Shown: positions 57,879 to 64,000 of the stretch, one piece after another
How positions within the stretch are numbered: position 1 is the stretch's first letter
Layout: each line of letters opens with the position of its first letter
Assembly (NCBI GenBank): GCA_963766295.1
Contig: CAVXYW010000002.1
Location: forward strand, 1,922,001-1,986,000
Length of the DNA: 64,000 bases
Direction: 5' to 3'
Source: JBBDRJ01 sp963766295
Lineage (GTDB): Bacteria; Actinomycetota; JAICYB01
Translations under genes and position numbers: made by a program
The notes under the pieces: generated by a model
What the model was told of the DNA's origin: nothing
Databases searched by the model: none
What the model saw: the letters and a program-made list of their open reading frames with translations, nothing else

Positions 57879-58517
57879 CTATGACTCCTCTTTGGGTTCG
57901 CTTGATTCAGCCTTGGCCGCGGGAGCCTTCGGCTTGCTCTTCTTCGCACTTTTGGCGGTCGGCTTGCGCTTGGTTGCTTTGCGCACGGGCTTCGACTTCT
58001 CGGCCGTCACGGCCGGCTTGGTCTTCTTCGGCTTCTCCTTGCGCTTGCCGGGCGGAGCTTCGGGACCGACGTACACCGGGATCGGACCCTGCGCGTCCAG
58101 GGGCTCCGGCTTCTGAGAAGCGTGCGGGTGATCGGTGCCCTTGTAGACCTTCAGCTTCTGACGAAGCTGACGGCCGAGGCGGCCCTTGGGGAGCATGCCC
58201 CTCACGGCCTGCTCGATCGCGCGCTCGGGATGGGTTTCGAGCAAGCGCCGGTACGGGATCTCGACCAGCCCACCCGGATAACCGGTGTGGCGACGGAACA
58301 TCTTCTTGTCCAGCTTGCCTCCGGTGAGCTTCACCTTTTCCGCGTTCACGACGATGACGAAGTCGCCCACGTCTACGTGCGGAGTGAAGGGCGGCTTGTG
58401 CTTGCCGCGGATGATGGTAGCGATGCGCGTCGCAAGCCTTCCCAGAACCTGATCGGTGGCGTCGACGATGAACCAGCGACGCTCTATCTCGTGAGGTTTG
58501 GCCGAATAGGTCTTCAC
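57879..58517 (-). CDS. rplM: 50S ribosomal protein uL13 with long basic tail
   Basis: From the GTG at 58517, which overlaps the truA stop (GTGA) and has GAGGTGGAG upstream, the protein has 212 residues. The core (1-150) is normal: WFIVDATDQVLGRLATRIA, GDFVIVVNAEKVKLTGGK, RGMLPKGRLGRQ, and HPHASQKPEPL. About 60 extra residues (153-212) are Lys/Ala/Pro-rich and histone H1-like, with a few Glu at the end. uL13 normally has about 147 residues. Confidence 0.96.
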   Translation of the reverse strand: MKTYSAKPHEIERRWFIVDATDQVLGRLATRIATIIRGKHKPPFTPHVDVGDFVIVVNAEKVKLTGGKLDKKMFRRHTGYPGGLVEIPYRRLLETHPERAIEQAVRGMLPKGRLGRQLRQKLKVYKGTDHPHASQKPEPLDAQGPIPVYVGPEAPPGKRKEKPKKTKPAVTAEKSKPVRKATKRKPTAKSAKKSKPKAPAAKAESSEPKEES

Positions 58518-59329
58518 GCGCTCCACCTCGTCTCGGCCGACATGCACAGGTCCGACCACGGCCACGCGATCTGCGGACGCCGCGGCCACGTGATCCCGTC
58601 GTAAGCAACGTCGGTGAGCGTCAATCCCTCTGGCGCCGCCACGACACCCGCGGCGGAACGGTCACGGGCTTCGAGCGCGCGCTGTGTCAGACCTGCGTCC
58701 TTGCGTCCGCTAGCAACTTCCAACGCGGTCCCCACGATGCTTCTCACCTGCTGATGAAGGAAAGCGTTGCCTGAGATGTGGATCCGCACGAACGGCGATG
58801 CGGAGATCGCGTGGGCCTCGGAGATCGCACGGAAGGGCGACTGCTCCGGACGAAGCCGCGCGAAGGACGTGAAGTCGTGCGTGCCCTTGATCGAAGCGAG
58901 CTCTGAATTGAGCAGTTGAACGTCAACCGGATCCTTCACCCATAGCGAATATTTCCTGTACAGCGGGTGCGGGGCCTCATGGCACCAAAACAGATAAACG
59001 TAACTGCGCAACCTCGCCGAGCGTCGAGCATCGAAGTCACCCAGAGCCGGCTGAACGTCCAGCACCGAAACGTCGTGAGGCAGAAACGCCGGCATGGCCG
59101 ACATCAACGTGTCGGCGTCGAGATCGGAGCTGTCGATGCTGACGACCTGACCCAGCGCATGAACGCCCGCGTCTGTACGTCCCGCTCCACGAACCCGAAC
59201 GGTCTGGCCGTTCGTCAGTTGTGTAAGGGCGTCCTCGAGAACACCCTGCACGGTTCTCTGGTCGGGCTGGATCTGGTAGCCCGCAAAGTCGGTGCCGTCA
59301 TAGGCGACGAGGAGCCGGAGCATGCTCAC
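58514..59329 (-). CDS. truA: tRNA pseudouridine(38-40) synthase
   Basis: The 271-residue enzyme has the catalytic Asp in RGAGRTDAGVHALGQV, plus LLVAYDGTDFAGYQ at the start and FLHQQVRSIVGTALEVA near residue 195. It modifies the anticodon arm of tRNAs. Its GTG overlaps the rplQ stop and its stop overlaps rplM, so all three are coupled. Confidence 0.96.
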   Translation of the reverse strand: MSMLRLLVAYDGTDFAGYQIQPDQRTVQGVLEDALTQLTNGQTVRVRGAGRTDAGVHALGQVVSIDSSDLDADTLMSAMPAFLPHDVSVLDVQPALGDFDARRSARLRSYVYLFWCHEAPHPLYRKYSLWVKDPVDVQLLNSELASIKGTHDFTSFARLRPEQSPFRAISEAHAISASPFVRIHISGNAFLHQQVRSIVGTALEVASGRKDAGLTQRALEARDRSAAGVVAAPEGLTLTDVAYDGITWPRRPQIAWPWSDLCMSAETRWSA

Positions 59330-59931
59330 GACTCTTCCTTTTCAATTTCCGGCTCCGCCGCAGGCTCGCTCGCTTCGGGTTCCGGCGCAGCCTCCGACTC
59401 GGGTTCTGGAGTAGTTACTTCGGGTTCAGTCTCCGGCTCGGGTTTGAGCTCGTGATCGTGGTCATGGTCGTGATCGTGGTCATGTGCTTCGGCCCGCGCA
59501 CGCCGGCGGCGCAAACGGCCGCCGCGCGTCTTTTCCTTCGGCGCTTGCTCCGTCGCCTTCTCAACCTGAGCGGCCGGCTGATCGACTAGTTCGAGGATCG
59601 CCATGTGCGTGGCATCTCCGCGACGGGGGCCGAGCTTGAGGATGCGCGTGTACCCGCCGGGCCGATCGCCGGCCTTGGGCCCGACTTCTGCGAACAGCCG
59701 ATGGACGATCTTGCGGTCGCGTAGCTCCGACAAAGCGAGCCGGCGGTTGTGTAGTCCACCCTTGCGTGCCTTGGTGATGAGCTTTTCGACGTAGGGACGT
59801 ACCCTCTTGGCCTTCGTCTCCGTTGTGACGATCCGGCCGTGCTCGATGAGAGAACGCGACAGACCACGCAGGATCGCCCGCTCATGAGCGGGTCCTGCAC
59901 CAAGACGTGGTCCGCGTGTCGGCCGTGCCAT
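59326..59931 (-). CDS. rplQ: 50S ribosomal protein bL17 with acidic His-Asp tail
   Basis: The first 118 residues are normal bL17 (RAILRGLSRSLIEHGRIVTT, GGYTRILKLGPRRGDATHMA). About 80 extra residues follow: a short Arg-rich stretch, an uninterrupted His-Asp alternation at 150-160, then Glu/Pro/Ala repeats. Usual length is about 120. The tail could bind metal through the histidines. The gene is two bases behind rpoA. Confidence 0.95.
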   Translation of the reverse strand: MARPTRGPRLGAGPAHERAILRGLSRSLIEHGRIVTTETKAKRVRPYVEKLITKARKGGLHNRRLALSELRDRKIVHRLFAEVGPKAGDRPGGYTRILKLGPRRGDATHMAILELVDQPAAQVEKATEQAPKEKTRGGRLRRRRARAEAHDHDHDHDHDHELKPEPETEPEVTTPEPESEAAPEPEASEPAAEPEIEKEES

Positions 59932-59933
59932 TC

Positions 59934-60866
59934 CTAGGCGTCCTTGTCCTTCAGGTGAAGGCCCATGGCCTCGATTTTGTCCTTGACCTCGATGACCGAC
60001 TTCTCACCGAAGTTCCGGATGTCCATCAGATCCTCGAGTGAGTAGTTGAGAAGGTCGGCCACGGTGTGCACGCCCTCTCGCTTCAGGCAATTGAGAGAAC
60101 GAACGGTGAGGTCGAGCTTCTCGATCGGCTCATCGGCGTAAGGCGTCGTGGCCTCGGCGACGGGCTCCTCGGCAGCGATCGGTCCCTCGACTAGCTCGCG
60201 GAACAAGCCCATGAGCTCTCCGAGCCGGCGGGCCGCGTGCATCACGGCCTCCGAAGGCGAAACGGCTCCCGTCGTCTCAACTTCGAGGACGAGGCGGTCG
60301 TAGTTGGTCATCTGCTCGACCCGCGTGTGCTCGACGACATAGGTGACACGTCGAACGGGCGAGAAGATCGCGTCCACCGGGATGACGCCGATGACGTCCT
60401 TGCGCTTCATGCGGTCCGCGGCCTCGTAGCCGATGCCGCGTTCGACCGTAAGCTCGATGTCCAAGCGGCCCTTCGTGTTGAGCGTCGCGATGTGCAGGTC
60501 CGGGTTGACGATGGTCAGACCCGCCGGGGTCTCGATGTCTCCGGCCTTCACGTCGGCCGGCCCGCGAGCGCGAAGCTGAAGCGTTCCGGTTTCGTCGTCC
60601 GACTCCATCCGAACGACGACGTCCTTGATGTTGAGGACGAGCTCGGTTATGTCCTCTTTCACGCCAGGGATGGTCGTGAACTCATGGAGGACGCCTTCGA
60701 TCTTCACTAGGGCGATGGCTGCACCCGGCACGGACGAGAGCAGCGTTCGCCGCATCGCGTTTCCAACCGTGTAGCCGAAGCCCGGCTCGAGCGGCTCGAC
60801 GATGAAGCGCGACTGGCGCTCGTCGATCTGCTCTTCCGATACCGACGCTTTCACAAGTGTGAGCAA
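59934..60866 (-). CDS. rpoA: RNA polymerase alpha subunit
   Basis: This 310-residue protein has the N-terminal dimerisation domain (FIVEPLEPGFGYTVGNAMRR, SVPGAAIALVKIEGVLHEF). The C-terminal DNA-binding domain reads LDLTVRSLNCLKREGVHTV, LLNYSLEDLMDIRNFGEKS. Position between rpsD and rplQ is universal in this group. Confidence 0.98.
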   Translation of the reverse strand: MLTLVKASVSEEQIDERQSRFIVEPLEPGFGYTVGNAMRRTLLSSVPGAAIALVKIEGVLHEFTTIPGVKEDITELVLNIKDVVVRMESDDETGTLQLRARGPADVKAGDIETPAGLTIVNPDLHIATLNTKGRLDIELTVERGIGYEAADRMKRKDVIGVIPVDAIFSPVRRVTYVVEHTRVEQMTNYDRLVLEVETTGAVSPSEAVMHAARRLGELMGLFRELVEGPIAAEEPVAEATTPYADEPIEKLDLTVRSLNCLKREGVHTVADLLNYSLEDLMDIRNFGEKSVIEVKDKIEAMGLHLKDKDA

Positions 60867-60899
60867 CTGATCCTCCTTAAAGACGCCAAGCGCTACGCG

Positions 60900-61526
60900 C
60901 TAGCGCGAGTAGAACTCGACGATGAACGACTCTTTGACGGGCGCATCGATCTCGTGGCGCTCGGGGAAGTTCATTACCTTCGCCTCGAACTTCTCGAGAT
61001 CGGTGACGAGCCAGGACGGCATCGTCCTGGACTGCGCGCGCTCACGAGCTTCGAGCACGCGCACGGCGCCTTTGGACTTCTCTTTGACGGCGATCGTGTC
61101 GCCGACACGTATCTGGAACGAAGGCGTCTTGGTGGTCTTTCCGTTCACAAGCACATGCCGGTGAAGCACGAGCTGGCGTGCGTCGTCCCGGGACTGGGCG
61201 AACCCAGCACGGAAGACGGCGCTGTCCAGACGGCGCTCGAGCAAGCGCAGAAGGTTCTCTCCCGTTGCACCCTTCTGCCGCGCGGCAACCTGGTAGTAGT
61301 TACGGAACTGCCTCTCGAGAACTCCGTAGATCCGGCGGGCCTTCTGCTTCTCGCGTAGACGAAGCAGGTACTCGCTGTCTCGCTTCCGACCTCGGCCATG
61401 CTGGCCGGGCGGAAACGGCCGCTTCTCGACGGGACACTTCGGGGACTCACACTTCGATCCCTTCAGGTACAGCTTTATGCCCTCGCGGCGGCACTGCTTG
61501 CAGTCGGCGTCTTTGTAGCGGGCCAT
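60900..61526 (-). CDS. rpsD: 30S ribosomal protein uS4 (zinc-binding type)
   Basis: The 208-residue protein has CKQC (9-12) and C-x4-C (26-31) at the N-terminus, the zinc-binding form of uS4. The S4 RNA-binding domain follows with RRLDSAVFRAGFAQSRDDA, LVLHRHVLVNGKTT. It is an early assembly protein and in some bacteria a translational repressor of its own operon. It ends in VEFYSR. Confidence 0.98.
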   Translation of the reverse strand: MARYKDADCKQCRREGIKLYLKGSKCESPKCPVEKRPFPPGQHGRGRKRDSEYLLRLREKQKARRIYGVLERQFRNYYQVAARQKGATGENLLRLLERRLDSAVFRAGFAQSRDDARQLVLHRHVLVNGKTTKTPSFQIRVGDTIAVKEKSKGAVRVLEARERAQSRTMPSWLVTDLEKFEAKVMNFPERHEIDAPVKESFIVEFYSR

Positions 61527-61542
61527 CAGTTATCCAATTCGC

Positions 61543-61941
61543 TTAGTTCCTCGGACGCTTGCGTGGACGGCACCCGTTGTGCGGGACCGGAGTGTTGTCG
61601 GTGATGCTGGCGACTTCTAGTCCGGCGGCCTGGAGCGCGCGGATCGCAGTCTCTCGTCCGGAGCCTGGGCCCTTCACGATCACTTCGACGCGCCGCATCC
61701 CGTGCTCCATTGCCTTGCGAGCCGCGGCCTCAGCCGCCAGCTGCGCGGCGAACGGAGTCGACTTTCGCGAGCCCTTGAAACCGACCGTGCCGCCCGACGA
61801 CCACGACACGAGCGCACCGGTCGGATCTGTGATCGAGATGATCGTGTTGTTGAAGCTTGACTTTATGTGCGCTTGACCGGCCGCGATGTTCTTACGTTCG
61901 CGGCGACGTACGCGCTCACCCTTCTTTTTGGCACCACCCAC
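61543..61941 (-). CDS. rpsK: 30S ribosomal protein uS11
   Basis: The 132-residue protein has AHIKSSFNNTIISITDPTG, AAQLAAEAAARKAMEHGMR and the C-terminal PVPHNGCRPRKRPRN, all conserved. It is three bases behind rpsM. Confidence 0.98.
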   Translation of the reverse strand: MGGAKKKGERVRRRERKNIAAGQAHIKSSFNNTIISITDPTGALVSWSSGGTVGFKGSRKSTPFAAQLAAEAAARKAMEHGMRRVEVIVKGPGSGRETAIRALQAAGLEVASITDNTPVPHNGCRPRKRPRN

Positions 61942-61944
61942 GCT

Positions 61945-62331
61945 TTAGCCCTTCTTCCCGACGGTCTTCTTCTTGCCGGCTACCGTGCGGCGCGGGCCCT
62001 TGCGCGTGCGCGAGTTCGTTCGCGTACGCTGCCCGCGGACGGGAAGCCCGAGAACGTGCCGCATCCCCTGATACGAACCGATCTCGATCTTCCGTCTGAT
62101 GTCCTGCTGTACCTGTCGCCTGAGTTCTCCCTCGACCTTCACGTTGGCGTCGATCCACTGCCTGATCCTGGTGAGCTCGTCGTCGGTTAGGTCCTGGATC
62201 TTCGTCGCGGGCTCGACCTTCGCGTACTCGCAGATGTGATTAGCGGTCGTCCGGCCCACACCGAAGATGTAAGTGAGCGCTATATCCGAGCGCTTATTGC
62301 GAGGGAGGTCGACGCCGGCTATACGAGCCAT
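61945..62331 (-). CDS. rpsM: 30S ribosomal protein uS13
   Basis: The 128-residue protein starts MARIAGVDLPRNKRSDIALTY, shortened here at its family start ARIAGVDLP, and has LPVRGQRTRTNSRTRKGPRR before a Lys/Gly-rich tail. The ATG overlaps the TGA of rpmJ (TGATG). Confidence 0.98.
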   Translation of the reverse strand: MARIAGVDLPRNKRSDIALTYIFGVGRTTANHICEYAKVEPATKIQDLTDDELTRIRQWIDANVKVEGELRRQVQQDIRRKIEIGSYQGMRHVLGLPVRGQRTRTNSRTRKGPRRTVAGKKKTVGKKG

Positions 62332-62447
62332 CAGCTGCCCTGCCTCTGTTTATGGCGTGGATTGGTACAGATCACACGCACCACACCGCGGCGGCGGATG
62401 ATCTTGCACTTGTCACACATCTTGCGCACGGAGGCACGCACTTTCAC
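62331..62447 (-). CDS. rpmJ: 50S ribosomal protein bL36
   Basis: This 38-codon gene is read from the GTG at 62447 to TGA. The product starts MKVRASVRKMCDKCKIIRRR and ends with ICTNPRHKQRQG, so it has the zinc-binding C-x2-C, C and His of the zinc form of bL36. AGGAG lies nine bases before the start. The stop overlaps the rpsM start. Confidence 0.97.
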   Translation of the reverse strand: MKVRASVRKMCDKCKIIRRRGVVRVICTNPRHKQRQGS

Positions 62448-62477
62448 ACCGATTCACTCCTAATTGACGCCGTGGAA

Positions 62478-62508
62478 CCGGTGTCCCACGAGGAATCGAA
62501 GACACCGG
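62478..62508 (-). promoter_or_regulatory. hairpin in the leader of the rpmJ-rpsI ribosomal block
   Basis: CCGGTGTC (62478-62485) and GACACCGG (62501-62508) form an eight-bp stem with a 15-base loop, between map and rpmJ. A TATACT -10-like box (62527-62522) lies just upstream on the same strand, so the hairpin may be in the 5-prime leader of the ribosomal operon. It could be an autoregulatory site for uS4 or another product, or an attenuator. infA, usually here, is missing. Confidence 0.5.
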
Positions 62509-62521
62509 GCAGCAGCCGACA

Positions 62522-62527
62522 AGTATA
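62522..62527 (-). promoter_or_regulatory. candidate -10 box upstream of rpmJ
   Basis: TATACT on the minus strand, 75 bases before the rpmJ GTG. No clear -35 is seen 16-18 bases upstream. It may allow ribosomal genes to be expressed separately from map. Confidence 0.4.
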
Positions 62528-62541
62528 GCGTGGAAGGCTCA

Positions 62542-63300
62542 TCACGCCTGGTCGCGCCCCGTAAGGACCAGCGCTTCACCCTCGGTCACGGCGATCGTAT
62601 GTTCGTAGTGAGCCGACAGCGAGCGGTCGGCAGTGACGACGGTCCAATCGTCGGACAGCAATTCGGTGCGCCAGTCGCCCACGTTGACCATAGGTTCCAG
62701 GGCGACCGTCATGCCTTCCTCGAGGACCGGACCGCGGCCCGGAGGCCCGTAGTTGGGGATCTGGAGATCCTCATGGAGCTGTTGGCCAACTCCGTGGCCC
62801 ACGTATTCGCGCACGACCGAGAAGCCGGCCCCTTCGGCCACAGATTGCACGGCGTGGGAAATATCGCCGATCCGGTTGCCGGCCCGGGCTTGGCCTATAC
62901 CGGCCCAAAGGGATTCTTCGGTGGCCAGCATGAGCTTTGCGATGTGGTCCGGCGGCTGGTCGCCAACGTAGAAGGTCCAAGCGGAATCTCCGTGGTAGCC
63001 CTCGTAGATCGCTCCCACGTCGAACTTCACGAGGTCACCCTCTTCGAGGCGGCGGGGGCCGGGGATGCCGTGAACGATCTCCTCGTTGAGTGAGATGCAG
63101 GCCGATCCCGGGAAGCCACGGTAACCCTTGAAGGAAGGAGTGCAGCCTTCGCCGCGGATAACGCGTTCGACGATCTCGTCCAACTCGATGGTCTTGACAC
63201 CAGGCTTGAGCTTGGACTCGACCTCGTCGAAGACTTTGGCCACGACACGGCCGGCCGTCCTCATCCGCTCGATCTCGTCCGACGACTTCTTGATGATCAT
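62542..63300 (-). CDS. map: methionine aminopeptidase type I
   Basis: The 252-residue enzyme has the five metal ligands in KFDVGAIYEGYHGDSAWTF, REYVGHGVGQQLHEDLQIP, MTVALEPMV and HYEHTIAVTEGEALVL. It removes the initiator Met from nascent proteins. It lies two bases behind adk. Confidence 0.97.
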   Translation of the reverse strand: MIIKKSSDEIERMRTAGRVVAKVFDEVESKLKPGVKTIELDEIVERVIRGEGCTPSFKGYRGFPGSACISLNEEIVHGIPGPRRLEEGDLVKFDVGAIYEGYHGDSAWTFYVGDQPPDHIAKLMLATEESLWAGIGQARAGNRIGDISHAVQSVAEGAGFSVVREYVGHGVGQQLHEDLQIPNYGPPGRGPVLEEGMTVALEPMVNVGDWRTELLSDDWTVVTADRSLSAHYEHTIAVTEGEALVLTGRDQA

Positions 63301-63302
63301 CG

Positions 63303-63947
63303 CTACAGCCCCAGAGCTTCGTCGATGCGCTTCGCGACCTCATCGACGCTGGCTTCACCGTTCACTCGGCGCACCATGCTGTCTACGTCGTAGTGCTCGA
63401 TGACGCCGGCGGTTCGATCGGCGTAAACCTTCAGTCGATGGCGAACCGTGTCCGGCTCGTCATCCGTGCGGCGTTCGAGCGGTGTTGAATCATTGTCGCA
63501 GCGCTCGTCGTCGGCAGGTGGATCGTCCCGCATGTGATAGGCGCGCTGACACGCGGGACATGTGCGTCGCGCGGAAAGTCTTTCGACTATCTCGTCCACC
63601 GGGACCTCGAGGATGATCACGGCATCGATCTGCTGTCCAAGATCGGCGAGCATCTTGTCGAGTTCCGTGGCCTGGGTCTGAGTGCGCGGGTAGCCGTCGA
63701 GGATGAACCCTTTCTCCGCATCCGGCTCACTCAACCGGTGCTTGATCATGTCGACCATCACCTTGTCCGGCACGTAATCGCCGCGATCCATGTAGACCTT
63801 CGCTTCGCGGCCCAGTGGTGAATCGGCTGCGACCTGTTCGCGCAGCAGATCGCCGGTGGCGATATGGGATATCCCCAGATCGTTTGCCAGCCGGCGGCTG
63901 TGAGTGCCTTTCCCCGAGCCCGGGGAGCCGGCCATGAGCAGGCGCAT
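63303..63947 (-). CDS. adk: adenylate kinase (zinc-LID type)
   Basis: From the ATG at 63947 (MRLLMAGSPGSGKGTHSRRL) the enzyme has 214 residues. The P-loop is GSPGSGKGT, and ATGDLLREQV and ILDGYPRTQTQA bind AMP. The LID has CPAC and a later C-x2-D, a zinc-binding form. It equilibrates ATP, ADP and AMP. A TTG at 63965, inside the secY end, is an alternative start. Confidence 0.96.
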   Translation of the reverse strand: MRLLMAGSPGSGKGTHSRRLANDLGISHIATGDLLREQVAADSPLGREAKVYMDRGDYVPDKVMVDMIKHRLSEPDAEKGFILDGYPRTQTQATELDKMLADLGQQIDAVIILEVPVDEIVERLSARRTCPACQRAYHMRDDPPADDERCDNDSTPLERRTDDEPDTVRHRLKVYADRTAGVIEHYDVDSMVRRVNGEASVDEVAKRIDEALGL

Positions 63948-63957
63948 CGGCCTGGAG

Positions 63958-64000
63958 CTATCCAAGGAAACCTTCGTAGTGCCTCATCAACAGCTGCGAC
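63958..64000 (-). CDS. secY: end of preprotein translocase subunit SecY (cut by window edge)
   Basis: Only the last 13 codons and TAG are inside the window. They read SQLLMRHYEGFLG, which matches the conserved C-terminus of SecY (typically ESQLLMRHYEGFL). The order secY-adk-map is standard, which supports the call. The rest of the gene lies beyond the right edge. Confidence 0.85.
   Translation of the reverse strand, partial: SQLLMRHYEGFLG

Noticed and set aside
1..64000. Mobile elements, prophage, CRISPR, tRNA or rRNA genes
   Set aside because: None recognised: no transposase or integrase motifs, no regularly spaced repeats, no tRNA-like T-loop and acceptor pairings noticed in the gaps.

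Overview
The window looks like a chromosomal segment of a high-GC actinobacterium. Several independent signs agree. The 2-oxoglutarate decarboxylase is the fused actinobacterial Kgd type. There is a mycothiol-dependent-isomerase-type DinB protein, an LLM-class (F420-type) oxidoreductase, and a 26-residue actinobacterial ribosomal protein bL37. The gene order rpmJ-rpsM-rpsK-rpsD-rpoA-rplQ-truA-rplM-rpsI ... glmM-glmS-acpS-nnr-alr ... tsaE-tsaB-rimI-tsaD-groES-groEL follows the mycobacterial order in outline. The many MaoC hydratases, short-chain dehydrogenases, an acyl-CoA synthetase, a methylacyl-CoA racemase and an SCP2 protein suggest a lipid-degrading lifestyle. I cannot name the genus. I saw no mobile element, CRISPR array, tRNA or rRNA. 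No gap between genes reaches 300 bases; the largest is about 210 bases, between tsaD and groES.

Layout. 1-5005: a branched-chain-amino-acid-type ABC transporter, with a substrate-binding protein cut by the window edge, a one-helix protein, a fused LivH-LivM permease and a fused LivF-LivG ATPase. 5013-9957: a MaoC hydratase, a glycerophosphodiesterase, a HAD-acyltransferase fusion, a methylacyl-CoA racemase and an M42 peptidase. 9991-11600: small stress-type genes (a 54-residue membrane protein, a STAS-zinc ribbon fusion, a Rho_N protein and CsbD), some with sigma-B-like promoters. 11714-16051: an SDR, an acyl-CoA synthetase, exported proteins and a macro domain. 16055-25437: kgd, a repeat-rich membrane protein, an LLM oxidoreductase, a DinB-like enzyme, a PP2C phosphatase, thiH-thiG under a TPP riboswitch, and a HIT protein. 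25434-31961: hydantoinase-type hyuA-hyuB with a PlsY-like protein, an MFS transporter, bL37 and a lipoprotein hydrolase. 31958-36980: a MaoC pair, an MBL-SDR operon with a recognisable promoter, a VOC protein, SCP2, and an NlpC/P60 cell-wall hydrolase. 37124-63947: housekeeping on the minus strand, ending at the right edge in the last codons of secY.

How the genes work together. From the right edge leftward the minus strand carries secY-adk-map, then an rpmJ-to-rpsI ribosomal and RNA polymerase alpha block (without infA). A prenyl-reductase-type flavoprotein and a lipoprotein follow. Next come amino-sugar and cell-wall supply (glmM, a greatly enlarged GlmS, acpS, nnr, alr) and the tRNA t6A genes (tsaE, tsaB, tsaD with rimI). 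This run ends at a heavily structured spacer before the CIRCE-controlled groES-groEL pair. Many neighbours overlap by 1-4 bases (ATGA, GTGA, TTGA, TGATG), which implies translational coupling.

The points most worth attention are the 1141-residue GlmS homologue, sigma-B-like promoters before small stress genes, three genes too short for ordinary gene calling (bL37, bL36 and the 54-residue membrane protein), the TPP riboswitch that abuts the thiG start codon, and oppositely charged C-terminal tails on ribosomal proteins uL13 and bL17.
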